This document shows positions 24,425 to 33,804 of a stretch of DNA of 64,000 nucleotides, piece by piece. Origin of the DNA: an uncultured Paracoccaceae bacterium (GTDB lineage Bacteria > Pseudomonadota > Alphaproteobacteria > Rhodobacterales > Rhodobacteraceae); NCBI GenBank assembly GCA_943787785.1, contig CALSNT010000009.1:186001-250000 (forward strand), given 5' to 3'. Position 1 is the first letter of the stretch. Every line of letters begins with the position of its first letter. Position numbers and translations under genes: made by a program. A model generated the notes under the pieces. The model made no database searches and was not told the origin of the DNA. It worked only from the letters and a program-made list of their open reading frames with translations.

Positions 24425-25532
24425 GTGTCCGAGAAGGTTTTAGCCGCCGTTCGTACCGCGCCGGAAACCACCGAGTTCCGCGAATATGACATGCCCGATA
24501 TCCCCGACGACGGCGCTCTGCTGAAGATCGAGGTTGCAGGCATCTGCGGCACCGACGTCAAATTCTACGCCAAGCCGCCAATCGATGATCCGGTCATCAT
24601 GGGTCACGAGAATATCGGCGTCATTGCCAAGGCAGGTGCGACCTTCAAGAAGCGACGGGGCCTGCGCGAAGGCGACCGCGTCTTCGCCGAACACTATGTC
24701 GGCTGCATGAATTGCGAACATTGCCATCGTGGCGACTACCGCCTGTGCATCGCCACCGATTGGCGCAGGAACCCCGACGGCATTCGGTTCGGATATACCT
24801 CGGCGCTAAAAGCCCCGCACCTCTGGGGCGGCTTCGCGCAGTACATGTTCTTGCCATGGAACTCGGTCATTCACCGGGTGCCAGACGGGCTGTCAGCGGA
24901 ACTCGCCGGGGTGGTCACGCCGATGGCCAACGGTATCCAGTGGGCGCTGTTTGATTGCAATGTCGGCTATGACAGCCGTGTGCTGGTGCAGGGGCCGGGG
25001 CAGCAGGGGCTGAGCCAGGTCGTCGCATGCAAACAGGCCGGGGCCTCGCTGATTTTCGTCACCGGGACGTCTAAGGACACCAAGCGGATGGAGGTCGCGC
25101 TGAAACTCGGCGCCGATCACGTCATCAACGTCGACGCCGAAGACCCGGTCGCGCGGATCGCCGAAATCACGGGGGGGCGAGGGGGTCGATGTGGCCCTCG
25201 ACTGCACCGCTGGCGGTGGCACAATCCCGACGCTGCTGGGGATCGAGGCGCTCAAGCGCAAGGGCGGAACCCTGCTGATCCAGGGTGAGGGGCTGGCTGA
25301 ATTCCCCAACTTCCCCTTCGGCAAGATCGCCAACAAGTACATCACCGTCAAAGCCGCGCGGGGCCACAACTACGAGAGCTGCGAGCTGGCGCTGAAGCAA
25401 CTGAACTCGACCCGCTTCCCGCTGGACCTGATCACGACCCATCGCTTCGGGTTGGAGAGGACCCACGACGCAATCAAGGCGGTCGGCAATAGCGGCGAGG
25501 TCATCCACGTCTCGCTTCTGCCCTGGGAATGA
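24425..25532 (+). CDS. Zinc-dependent medium-chain alcohol dehydrogenase, one frameshift
   Basis: Zinc-binding alcohol/sorbitol-type dehydrogenase, 368 residues when repaired. [20 protein letters not shown] and [12 protein letters not shown] carry the catalytic zinc ligands. [15 protein letters not shown] is the structural-zinc loop, and [19 protein letters not shown] is the nucleotide-binding loop. The GTG start at 24425 has AAGGGGGA upstream. The frame breaks at a run of seven G (25171-25177); dropping one G restores [20 protein letters not shown] homopolymer error is likely. It is the first gene of a rightward operon with cobW, ligK and ligJ, and could serve as the missing dihydrodiol or semialdehyde dehydrogenase. 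Confidence 0.83.
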
Positions 25533-26494
25533 GCGTGGATAATTGCATCCCGGTCACTGTCCTGACCGGCTATCTTGGCGCTGGGAAGACCAGCGTTCTC
25601 AACCACTTGCTTAGACATGCGCCGGGCCGATATGCGGTCATCGTCAATGAATTCGGCGACATCGGCATTGACGGAGAACTGATCGACACCGGCGAGGAAG
25701 AACTGATCGAGCTGTCCTCAGGCTGCATCTGCTGCGTGGTGCGTGGCGACTTGATCCGCACCCTGCGCGGGCTGCTCGACAACGGGCGCGCGTTGGACGG
25801 GATCGTGATCGAAACCACCGGCGTCGCTAACCCGTCGCCGGTGATCCAGACATTCTACGCCGACCAGATCCTCGCCGGGCGCTGCCGGTTGGACGCGGTG
25901 GTCACCGTGGTGGATGCGCTGCATATCACGGATCAGCTGGCGACCAGCCGAGACGCCGCCGATCAGATTGCCCTGTCCAGCGCGATCCTGCTGAACAAAT
26001 CCGCCGAGGCCACCTCACTTGATGAGGTCGAGGCGCAGCTTCGCGCCATCAACCCCTTCGCGCCGATCCACCGGATCGACCGGGGTGAGGTGGACCCGGC
26101 GCAAGCGCTGAACACCCACGGCTTCGATCTGGACCGGGTCGAGGCGCGGGTACAGGGGTTGCCGAGCGACCACGATCATGTTGCGCAGGATGGCATCAAC
26201 TCGGTCACGCTGACTGCCGACGTCCCGTTGGACGCTGACCGGCTGGAGGCGTGGCTGACTCAGACTTTGCTGGTCAAAGGCAAGGATATCCTGCGCACCA
26301 AGGGGATCATCGACGCCGAAGGGCAGGGGCGCAAACTGGTGCTGCAAGCGGTCCAGATGCTGGTTGAGGGCGACTTCGGAGCGCCATGGCCACCCGGACC
26401 GCGCCAAAGCCGGTTAGTGTTTATCGGCCGCAATCTTGATAATTCCGCCCTCAGCGCCGGGTTCTCCACCTGTCGCGCCACCGAATTCGCCTAA
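25529..26494 (+). CDS. CobW/COG0523-family GTPase metallochaperone
   Basis: A 321-residue G3E GTPase. The Walker A motif is [20 protein letters not shown] near residue 10, the metal-binding CxCC is [13 protein letters not shown] near 66, and the NKSAEA motif near 153 fits guanine recognition. The C-terminal CobW domain (about 215-320) ends [13 protein letters not shown]. It overlaps the dehydrogenase stop by ATGA. COG0523 proteins deliver Zn, Co or other metals to client enzymes; likely clients here are the zinc dehydrogenase or the LigJ-type zinc hydratase. Confidence 0.9.
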   Translation: MSVDNCIPVTVLTGYLGAGKTSVLNHLLRHAPGRYAVIVNEFGDIGIDGELIDTGEEELIELSSGCICCVVRGDLIRTLRGLLDNGRALDGIVIETTGVANPSPVIQTFYADQILAGRCRLDAVVTVVDALHITDQLATSRDAADQIALSSAILLNKSAEATSLDEVEAQLRAINPFAPIHRIDRGEVDPAQALNTHGFDLDRVEARVQGLPSDHDHVAQDGINSVTLTADVPLDADRLEAWLTQTLLVKGKDILRTKGIIDAEGQGRKLVLQAVQMLVEGDFGAPWPPGPRQSRLVFIGRNLDNSALSAGFSTCRATEFA

Positions 26495-26510
26495 CAGGAA
26501 GGCCCGCCCA

Positions 26511-27211
26511 TTGCCCGTCGTCGTCACCAACATCAAACGCGCCGATCCCGATGCGGCCGCCGCGTTGGCGCAATACGGCGTCGCGACGATCCACGAAGCC
26601 CAGGGCCGCACCGGCCTGATGCACCAACGCCTGCGCCCGATCTATCGCGGCCCGGCGATCAGCGGCACCGCAGTCACCTGCACCCTGCCACCCGGCGACA
26701 ACTGGATGATCCACGTCGCGACCGAGCAATGCCAGCCCGGCGACGTGCTGGTTGCGGGCGACGATCTCCGAAGCGCACTCGGGATATTTCGGCGATCTGA
26801 TCGGGACGATCCTCAAAACACGCGGCGTTCAGGGGCTGATCCTCGACGCAGGTTGCCGCGATGTCGATGATCTCGAAGGGATGGGCTTTCCGGTCTGGTC
26901 CCGTTCGATCCATGCGCACGGCACGGTCAAGGAAACCCTGGGTGATGTGAATGTGCCGGTGTCATGCGGCGAGGCACTGGTGAACCCCGGTGACGTGATC
27001 GTCGCCGACAACGACGGTGTGGTGGTCGTGCCGCGCCTCGAGGTCGCCGAGGTTGCCGAAGCCGCCGCCAAGCGGGTCGCCAATGAGGAGAAAAACCGCG
27101 TGCGATACGCCGCCGGGGAACTGGGTCTGGACGTTAACAACATGCGCGGGCAAACTGGCCGAAAAGGGCCTGACCTATGTCGACCAGAAAGACTGGGAGG
27201 CCGGCCAATGA
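26511..27211 (+). CDS. ligK: LigK/RraA-like 4-carboxy-4-hydroxy-2-oxoadipate aldolase, two frameshifts
   Basis: RraA-fold aldolase of about 232 residues when repaired. The enzyme splits 4-carboxy-4-hydroxy-2-oxoadipate into pyruvate and oxaloacetate in protocatechuate 4,5-cleavage. VATIHEAQGRTGLMHQRLRP, GYFGDLIGTILKTRGVQGLI and ILDAGCRDVDDLEGMGFPV carry the metal/substrate residues (Gly-Asp-Leu, Arg-Asp). The start is TTG at 26511 with AGGAAGG upstream. Two single surplus bases, near 26755-26758 and in GGG at about 27147-27149, break the frame. Removing them gives an intact protein whose stop overlaps the ligJ start. The broken state is probably an error. Confidence 0.8.
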
Positions 27212-28217
27212 TTATCGACTGCCACGGCCACTACACCACCGAACCGCCGGCTTTCATGGCCTTCCGCCAAGCCCAGATCGCGCATTTCGATGACCCCTCG
27301 CAGCCCGCCCCGGTGATGGCCGACATCAGCGACGATGAAATCCGCGAAAGCATCCAGAACAACCAGCTCCGCGCCCTCAAGGAACGCGGCGCGGACATGA
27401 CGATCTTCAGCCCTCGCGCCTCCGGCATGGGCCACCATATCGGTGACGAGGCGGTCTCGAAAAACCTGGACGCGCTATGCCAACGACATGATCCACCGGG
27501 TCACCCAGCTGTTCCCTGACAACTTCATCGGTGTGTGCCAACTGCCACAATCCGTCGGTGTGCCGATCGAGAACTCGATCGCCGAGCTAGAGCGCTGCGT
27601 CCTCGAACTCGGCTGCGTCGGCTGCAACCTGAACCCGGACGTGTCGGGCGGCAAATGGACCGGCGCGCCGCTGACCGACAAATCCTGGTACCCGTTCTTC
27701 GAGAAAATGGTCGAGCTCGACGTGCCTGCGATGATCCACGTCTCGGGCTCGTGCAATCCGAACTTCCACGCCACCGGCGCACATTACATCAACGCCGACA
27801 CCACGGCCTTCATGCAGCTGATCCAGGGGCGACCTGTTCGCCGATTTCCCAGATCTGCGCCTGATTATCCCTCACGGAGGTGGCGCGGTCCCCTACCACT
27901 GGGGCCGCTATCGCGGGCTGGCGGACATGTTGAAGAAGCCACTGCTTAGCGAGCACGTGATGAAGAACGTGTTCTTCGACACCTGCGTCTATCACCAGCC
28001 CGGCATCGACTGCCTGTTCGAGGTGATCGACATCGACAACATCCTGTTCGCCTCGGAAATGTTCGGCGCGGTCAAGGGCATCGACCCCGAGACGGGGCAT
28101 TATTTCGACGATACCAAGCGATACGTTGAAGGGCTGGGCCTGTCGGCCGAAGACAAGGCGAAAGTCTATGAGGGCAACGCGCGCCGAGTCTACTTCCGCG
28201 TCTGGATGCTGCCCTGA
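27208..28217 (+). CDS. ligJ: LigJ-like 4-oxalomesaconate hydratase (amidohydrolase family), two frameshifts
   Basis: Amidohydrolase-superfamily enzyme of about 335 residues when repaired, the usual LigJ length. The N-terminal MIIDCHGHYTTEPPAFMAF contains the HxH metal pair. GACNP-type and late motifs are represented by MIHVSGSCNPNFHATGAHYI, IIPHGGGAVPYHWGRYRG and ILFASEMFGAVKGIDPETG. The frame breaks at an A run near 27460-27464 and a GGGG run near 27826-27829, one extra base each. LigJ hydrates 4-oxalomesaconate to the substrate of LigK, so the pair makes the last two steps to pyruvate plus oxaloacetate. The ATG overlaps the ligK stop. Confidence 0.82.
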
Positions 28218-28258
28218 AGGCGCGTGGATATTAAGTAAATGACGAAAGTACCCGTGAC

Positions 28259-28571
28259 ATGACCGAGACGATCGAACTTTGCGCAAAAAGCGATGTTGAA
28301 AATGACGAACCGGTGAAGGTCGAAACCGCCGGGCTGACCTTGGCTGTCTACCGTGTCGATGACGACTTTCTACGTCACCGATGACGCCTGCACGCACGGG
28401 CCGGGATCACTTTCCGAAGGGTTTCAGGAAGATCACATCATCGAATGCGACTTTCACGGCGGCTGCTTTGATATCCGCGACGGTCAGGTCACGGCACCGC
28501 CCTGTATGGAACCGATCAAGACCTACAAGGTGGTGCCCCACGACACCGCCGTTGTTATCGAGTCGACGTGA
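28259..28571 (+). CDS. Rieske-type [2Fe-2S] ferredoxin, one frameshift
   Basis: A small Rieske ferredoxin of about 103 residues when repaired. The cluster ligands are CTHGPGSLSEG and CDFHGGCFDIRDG, that is CxH and CxxH. The N-terminal strand region IELCAKSDVENDEPVKVETA is normal for the family. One surplus T in TTT near 28368-28370 splits the frame; dropping it gives DDDFYVTDDACTHG. It probably feeds electrons to the Rieske oxygenase at 15.2 kb. It ends the ADH-cobW-ligK-ligJ group. No ferredoxin reductase gene was found nearby. Confidence 0.82.
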
Positions 28572-28595
28572 CGGGGACACTCGCTGACCGGCGTG

Positions 28596-28880
28596 TTAAC
28601 CGGCTGTTGGAATCGGCGTCATGTTTTCAACAGGGTGCGCACGGCTCGACAGGCAACCCTCGCCGGTGTCGCGCCACATCGGGACATTCAGGCTCATCTC
28701 GCACCGCGCAATGAAAGCACGACCATCGACCTGAAGGCAGATGTTTTCGCCCAGTTCGACCCTCAGTCCTGATTTGTCGGTGCAGAAACAGTCGATGACC
28801 TTCTCGCCCTGCTTGACGTCCGCAAACACAGGGGAAGCCATTGACAAGCACAAAACCAAGGTTGTCAAAATTCCACGCAT
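28596..28880 (-). CDS. Small exported cysteine-containing protein
   Basis: A 94-residue protein with signal peptide MRGILTTLVLCLSMASPVFA. The mature part contains four cysteines (CFCTDKSG, ICLQVDG, ARCEMSL, GCLSSRA supply five Cys positions including CxC), which suggests disulfides in the periplasm. I do not recognise a named family. It lies between the catabolic region and prfA, divergent from prfA. Confidence 0.65.
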   Translation of the reverse strand: MRGILTTLVLCLSMASPVFADVKQGEKVIDCFCTDKSGLRVELGENICLQVDGRAFIARCEMSLNVPMWRDTGEGCLSSRAHPVENMTPIPTAG

Positions 28881-28944
28881 GACAAAAGTTTACCATAGAA
28901 CCCGCCCTTGACCAAATCACGCCGATGCGAGACAGCATCCTTCG

Positions 28945-30006
28945 ATGATACCCGCAGATACCCTTCACCAGATTGTCGAACGTTTCGAGTTCCTCGAAGC
29001 GAAGATGTCCGGTGGCGTCGACCCCGGTCAAATTGCTGAACTTGCAAAGGAATATTCCGATCTGAAGCCTGTCGTGGCCTCGATAAACGAATATCAGACG
29101 TTGCAGTCGGACCTGACCGAAGCCGAAGCGATGCTGGACGACCCCGAAATGCGCGCACTTGCCGAAGACGAACTGCCCGATTTGCGGGCCCGTCTGCCAA
29201 AGCTGGAGCAGGCATTGCGTATCGCCTTGCTTCCCAAAGACGCAGCCGATGAACGCTCGGCCATCATCGAAATCCGCCCCGGAACCGGCGGCGATGAAGC
29301 CGCCCTGTTCGCCGGTGACCTGCTCAGCCATGTATCAGAAATACGCCGCAGCTGCACGGCTGGAAGTTCGACCCTCATCGAGCTCTCCGAGAGCGAGCTC
29401 GGCGGCTATCAAGGAAGCCACCGCCGATGATCACCGGTCGCTGGGGTTTTCGCCCGGCTGAAATTCGAGAGCGGCGTCCACCGGGTGCAGCGTGTCCCCA
29501 CCACAGAAAGCGGTGGGCGCATCCACACCTCGGCCGCCACGGTCGCGGTGCTACCCGAGGCTGAGGACGTTGATATAGAAGTTGATCCCGGCGACATCCG
29601 TATCGACACGATGCGCGCTAGTGGGGCAGGGGGGCAACACGTGAACACCACCGACTCCGCCGTGCGCATCACCCATGTGCCGACCGGGATTGTCGTCACC
29701 TCGTCCGAGAAATCCCAGCACCAGAACCGGGCCATCGCAATGCAGGTTCTGCGCGCCCGGCTTTACGACATGGAACGCCAGCGCGCCGATCAGGAACGCG
29801 CGGCTGACCGCAAGGCGCAGGTCGGGTCCGGTGACCGGTCAGAGCGCATTCGGACGTATAATTTTCCGCAAGGGCGCGTGACCGATCACCGCATTGGGCT
29901 GACACTCTACAGGCTCGACCAGATAATTCAGGGCGATCTGGAAGAAATCATCGACGCGCTTACCGCCGACGATCAGGCCACCCGACTGGCCGAAGCGGGT
30001 TTATGA
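28945..30006 (+). CDS. prfA: Peptide chain release factor 1, interrupted by clustered indels
   Basis: Class-I release factor RF1, which reads UAA/UAG stop codons and triggers peptide release on the ribosome. The N-terminal domain starts [21 protein letters not shown]. The catalytic GGQ is present in [20 protein letters not shown], and [15 protein letters not shown] precedes the break. Between about 29328 and 29442 the frame changes repeatedly. Removing six single bases (near 29329, 29356, 29373, 29410, 29426 and 29442) restores [30 protein letters not shown] and [10 protein letters not shown] in order, and gives about 351 residues, the normal length. prfA is essential, so the breaks are most likely sequence errors. 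It overlaps prmC by ATGA. Confidence 0.9.
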
Positions 30007-30842
30007 AGACCGATCAGATCCTGCGCGCCGCCACCGCGCGCCTGAAAGCAGCAGGGGTCGAGACACCTGCGCGTGATGCGCGTCGTCTGATGGCGCATGC
30101 TCTTGAGATGTCACCCGACCGACTGACTGTCGGGCTGCCGGACAAGCTGACGCCGAGCGTCGAGAAACGCTTCGACGCCGCAATCAAGGCGCGAGAGGCG
30201 CGGCAGCCGGTGTCCCAAATCGTCGGTTGGCGCGAGTTCTATGGCCGCAGATTCAAGGTTACACCCGATGTCCTGGACCCGCGCCCGGACACCGAAACGC
30301 TGATCGACTGGGTCCTTCGGTATCCGTTCCAGAATATTCTCGATCTTGGCACCGGCAGCGGTTGTATCCTGCTGACCCTGTTGGTGGAGCGCCCCGACGT
30401 TAGAGGCGTTGGCATCGATGTTTCAGAGGCAGCCATCGACGTCGCATTGGCCAATGCTGCCGATCTTGGCGTGTCAAAGCGGGCATTCTTCGACACGTCC
30501 GACTGGCTGGAGGACGTCTCTGGCCGCTTCGACATAATCACCGCAAACCCACCCTATATCTCCGCAGGCGAAATGACCGATCTGGCCCCCGAGGTGCGCG
30601 ATCACGAACCTCACCTTGCGCTCTGCCCCGGCGGCGACGGGTTGGACGCCTATCGCGCAATTGCCAAACGCGTGGCCCGACACCTGACCCCGGCGGGACC
30701 ACTGTTCGTCGAGATTGGCGCGACACAGGCCGCTGCAGTCACCGAGATCTTCCGCAACGCGGATCTGGAGGTTGCGCCTCCGCGCCAGGACCTCAACGGT
30801 CATGACCGGGTCATTATGGCGCGCCTTCGCTATCGTGCCTGA
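30003..30842 (+). CDS. prmC: Release factor glutamine methyltransferase
   Basis: A 279-residue SAM-dependent N5-glutamine methyltransferase that modifies the GGQ motif of release factors. [20 protein letters not shown] is the SAM motif and [13 protein letters not shown] is the NPPY catalytic motif. The N-terminal helical domain (residues 1-80) has [18 protein letters not shown]. Its start overlaps the prfA stop by ATGA, the usual prfA-prmC pair. This gene is intact, in contrast to prfA. Confidence 0.95.
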   Translation: MKTDQILRAATARLKAAGVETPARDARRLMAHALEMSPDRLTVGLPDKLTPSVEKRFDAAIKAREARQPVSQIVGWREFYGRRFKVTPDVLDPRPDTETLIDWVLRYPFQNILDLGTGSGCILLTLLVERPDVRGVGIDVSEAAIDVALANAADLGVSKRAFFDTSDWLEDVSGRFDIITANPPYISAGEMTDLAPEVRDHEPHLALCPGGDGLDAYRAIAKRVARHLTPAGPLFVEIGATQAAAVTEIFRNADLEVAPPRQDLNGHDRVIMARLRYRA

Positions 30843-31069
30843 ATCGGTGGCCAAACAGGCGCATTCTGGCGAAAACCCACCAAAACCCGCTGATCAACAG
30901 GTTTTTTTGCTTGTCAGGCGGCGCTCGGCATGATTATTCCTTTCTCAGGCAAAGCCGGGACGTTGCTGCCTCATCCCCTTTGCCCTTGCCATCAGATGCC
31001 AGGGACCGGCGAATTTCTCGCTGGATCGGAGCGAACCCCAGGCCGAGGCCACAGCTTATCAGGATGAGA

Positions 31070-31696
31070 ATGCGATCTTCTAAATCCCGTTCGCGGAACA
31101 AAAACCGCAACAGCAATCGCCCTTCGGGCAATATCGTCAATCGTGTGTTCGATAGTTCGGGCCCCGAAGGCAAAGTGCGTGGTACGCCACAGCAGATTAT
31201 TGACAAGTATAACCAGCTGGCACGCGATGCGCAGCTGAGCGGGGACCGTGTGGCGTTGGAAAACTTCCAACAACACTCAGAGCACTACACCCGCATGCTG
31301 GCCGAAGCGCAGCGTGAAATGGAAGCCAAGCGCGCCGAACAGGACCGCCACCGCGACCAGCAACAGCAGAATCGTGACCGCAACGACGGTGGTCAGCAGA
31401 GCAATGCGCAAAGCGGTCAGCATTCCGGCCGCGATGACAGCGGTGACACCCAGCCGGATGTTCCGCAGGGTGGAAGTCGCCGCAATGTCCGCCGCGATGA
31501 CCGTCGGGACAATGTGGTGGCAGATGCCCAGCATGACACGCAACCCGATGTTGATATGATCGCCGAGCCGGCTGTCGACAGCAATCTGGTCGAGACGCCA
31601 GAAGCGACAGCGCAGAAACCGCGCCGCCCTCGCACGCGTAAACCCGCTGCACCCAAGCCGGATGTCACTCCGGAAGCGCCGGAAGCTGCCGAGTAG
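31070..31696 (+). CDS. DUF4167 domain protein
   Basis: A 208-residue protein with an Arg/Ser/Asn-rich basic N-terminus (MRSSKSRSRNKNRNSNRP) followed by the DUF4167 core, IVNRVFDSSGPEGKVRGTP and QQIIDKYNQLARDAQLSGDR. The remainder is a charged, low-complexity tail rich in Gln, Arg, Asp and Pro. The start at 31070 fits AGGA a few bases upstream; 31064 is an alternative. The basic N-terminus suggests nucleic-acid or ribosome association, which is inference. It is common downstream of prmC in Rhodobacterales. Confidence 0.88.
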   Translation: MRSSKSRSRNKNRNSNRPSGNIVNRVFDSSGPEGKVRGTPQQIIDKYNQLARDAQLSGDRVALENFQQHSEHYTRMLAEAQREMEAKRAEQDRHRDQQQQNRDRNDGGQQSNAQSGQHSGRDDSGDTQPDVPQGGSRRNVRRDDRRDNVVADAQHDTQPDVDMIAEPAVDSNLVETPEATAQKPRRPRTRKPAAPKPDVTPEAPEAAE

Positions 31697-31783
31697 GGTT
31701 GGGCGGAATTGGCTGCTGTCGGTTTTCGCTAATCCCGAAACTTCGCGTTGGACGCAAACCACAGCCCGGACCACGGCTAAGCC

Positions 31784-31929
31784 GCCGGGCGAGCACCTGA
31801 CCGTCGCGCGGTCCGGCGCCTTGGCAAAATCGCACATCTTAATGATGCCACAGCCAAAGCCGCACCATAAATTGCCCCTGATGACCGTTGCTGCGCAAGT
31901 CCCCGGTCAGGCACTCACCCGGCTTGTGC
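31784..31929 (-). ncRNA. Candidate structured RNA or dispersed repeat, copy A
   Basis: A 146-base element in the 290-base gap between DUF4167 and rsmA. The outer arms GCCGGGCGAGCACCTGACC (31784-31802) and GGTCAGGCACTCACCCGGC (31905-31923) can pair along 19 positions. Three C-A contacts on the plus strand become G-U pairs on the minus strand, so the RNA is probably read from the minus strand, downstream of rsmA. ATAAATTGCCCC (31867-31878) and CGTTGCTGCGC (31886-31896) recur at the same spacing in copy B at 52.3 kb. No matching named family comes to mind. Confidence 0.6.
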
Positions 31930-31987
31930 ACGTCATCGATAAATGGCCGCTAAAGGCCATCAATCCGCTGGATCACTCACACCTACG

Positions 31988-32827
31988 CTAATCCGCAACG
32001 CGGCGCGCCAGCGCGCAAAACCCCTCGAGCGGAATTTCTTCGGCTCGCGCGGTTGGCGGAATTCCGGCGGCGATCAGGTGATCCTCAATCCCCGGCGCAA
32101 AACCCTTGAGGCTGGAGCGCAGCATTTTCCGGCGTTGCCCGAAGGCGGCTTTGACCACCGGCAACAACACCTTCGCGTTTGCCTCGAACCGTGGGGCGGG
32201 AAGGGCGTCCAGCCGGACAACGGCCGAGCTGACCTTGGGCGGCGGCGTGAAGGCTTCGGGGGGCAGGCTCATGACAATCCGCGCATCGCTGCGCCAATTC
32301 GCCAGCACGCCGAGGCGTCCGTAAGCTGAAGATCCCGGTTTCGCGACGATCCGCTCGGCAACCTCGCGTTGGAACATAAGTGTCAACGACTCCCAAAACG
32401 GGGGCCATTCGGGTGGGTCCAGCCAGCGGGTCAACAGGGCCGTTCCGACATTGTAAGGCAGGTTCGACACGATCCGTACTGGGGGCGTCAAATGTGCCAT
32501 CACGTCGATCTCTAATGCGTCGCCTTCAATCACCTGCAAACGGCCCGGATAGGCCGCTGCAATATCAGCCAGCGCGGGAAGGCAGCGGGCGTCTTTTTCC
32601 ACCGCCAATACCCGCCGCGCCCCGGCTGCCAGCAACCCTCGTGTCAGTCCACCAGGGCCGGGGCCGACTTCAAGGACATCGCAACCTGTCAAATCACCCG
32701 CTGCACGCGCAATCTTTGCCGTCAGGTTCAAATCCAGCAGAAAGTTCTGGCCCAGCGACTTGCGCGCGCTCAGCCCGTGCGCTGCGATGACGTCACGCAG
32801 GGGCGGCAGATCATCAATCGCGCTCAC
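31988..32827 (-). CDS. rsmA: 16S rRNA (adenine1518/1519-N6)-dimethyltransferase
   Basis: A 279-residue RsmA/KsgA enzyme that dimethylates two adenosines in helix 45 of 16S rRNA late in 30S assembly. [20 protein letters not shown] is the N-terminal motif, [16 protein letters not shown] is the SAM loop, and [14 protein letters not shown] is the NLPY catalytic motif. Its start overlaps the pdxA stop (ATGA), so it is the last gene of the lptF-lptG-lptD-surA-pdxA-rsmA run. Confidence 0.96.
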   Translation of the reverse strand: MSAIDDLPPLRDVIAAHGLSARKSLGQNFLLDLNLTAKIARAAGDLTGCDVLEVGPGPGGLTRGLLAAGARRVLAVEKDARCLPALADIAAAYPGRLQVIEGDALEIDVMAHLTPPVRIVSNLPYNVGTALLTRWLDPPEWPPFWESLTLMFQREVAERIVAKPGSSAYGRLGVLANWRSDARIVMSLPPEAFTPPPKVSSAVVRLDALPAPRFEANAKVLLPVVKAAFGQRRKMLRSSLKGFAPGIEDHLIAAGIPPTARAEEIPLEGFCALARRVAD

Positions 32828-33792
32828 CGCGCCTCTGCCATGTCCCGCGCCATCCGAAGGGCTGCAATCAGCGACGTCGGATCCGCCGTTCCGGTTCCGG
32901 CGATGTCAAACGCGGTCCCGTGATCGGGAGAGGTCCGCACGAACGGCAAGCCAAGCGTCACGTTCACCCCGCCGGAAAAATCCAGCGTCTTGATCGGGAT
33001 GAGCGCCTGATCGTGATACATCGCGACCGCCACGTCGTAGCCTTGGCGCGCCTTTGCGTGGAACATGGTGTCCGCTGACATCGGACCAGCCAGCATCATC
33101 CCCTCAGCTCGCAGACGGTCAAGAACGGGCGTGATGACCTCTATCTCCTCGCGCCCCATGACCCCGCCTTCGCCAGCGTGCGGGTTAAGACCGGCCACCG
33201 CAATACGCGGTGCCGCCAGCCCGAAATCGCGGATCGTGGCGGCGTGGGTAATCCGCATTGTTGCTTCAAGCAAATTGGCACTCAACGCGGCGGGCACGTC
33301 GGCCAGGGGAATGTGGATTGTCGCGGGGACCACCCGCAACGCATCGCAAGCCAGCATCATGACCACACGATCAACCCCGGCCAGTGCCGCCAGAAATTCG
33401 GTATGACCCGGATAGGCGAATGCCGCGCCGTCCTTCAATGCCTTCTTGTGGATGGGGGCGGTACAGATCGCCGAGGCTTCGCCGGCATTAACCAACGCCA
33501 CGGCTCTTTCAATCGCACCAATTACCCCGGCTGCATTGGCCGCAGAAGGCTGGCCCGCCACCGCAGGTTCGGCGAAATCCAAAGGCAAAACAGGCAGCCT
33601 GTCTACCGGCGCACTCAGGGCTGCAGCCGGTTCTTCGATCAGCGTGATACGGGTGTTTTCCGGCAGATGGCGCGGATCACCGATCCAGAAGAAGGGACAG
33701 TCTGCGCCCAGCGTTTCGCGCGCCTTTGCGGCAATCTCCGGGCCGATGCCCGACGGCTCTCCACAACTCAACGCGATTGGCGCAGGTGTCAC
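32824..33792 (-). CDS. pdxA: 4-hydroxythreonine-4-phosphate dehydrogenase
   Basis: A 322-residue PdxA, the NAD-dependent oxidative decarboxylase of pyridoxal phosphate synthesis. [17 protein letters not shown] opens the protein. The metal-binding histidines lie in [24 protein letters not shown]-type [20 protein letters not shown] and [32 protein letters not shown] closes the active site. It lies 12 bases downstream of the surA-like gene and is coupled to rsmA, the standard order in Proteobacteria. Confidence 0.96.
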   Translation of the reverse strand: MTPAPIALSCGEPSGIGPEIAAKARETLGADCPFFWIGDPRHLPENTRITLIEEPAAALSAPVDRLPVLPLDFAEPAVAGQPSAANAAGVIGAIERAVALVNAGEASAICTAPIHKKALKDGAAFAYPGHTEFLAALAGVDRVVMMLACDALRVVPATIHIPLADVPAALSANLLEATMRITHAATIRDFGLAAPRIAVAGLNPHAGEGGVMGREEIEVITPVLDRLRAEGMMLAGPMSADTMFHAKARQGYDVAVAMYHDQALIPIKTLDFSGGVNVTLGLPFVRTSPDHGTAFDIAGTGTADPTSLIAALRMARDMAEAR

Positions 33793-33804
33793 GATGCGGT
33801 TCGC

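Noticed and set aside
26511-29450. True pseudogene decay of ligK, ligJ, ferredoxin and prfA
   Set aside because: Only insertions occur, motifs are otherwise intact, repaired lengths are normal, and loss of prfA would be lethal.
31784-31929. Identification of the element as 6S RNA or SRP RNA
   Set aside because: Length and hairpin shape are only loosely similar to 6S RNA, two copies are present, and the SRP RNA GGAAG...GCAGCC apical motif is absent.
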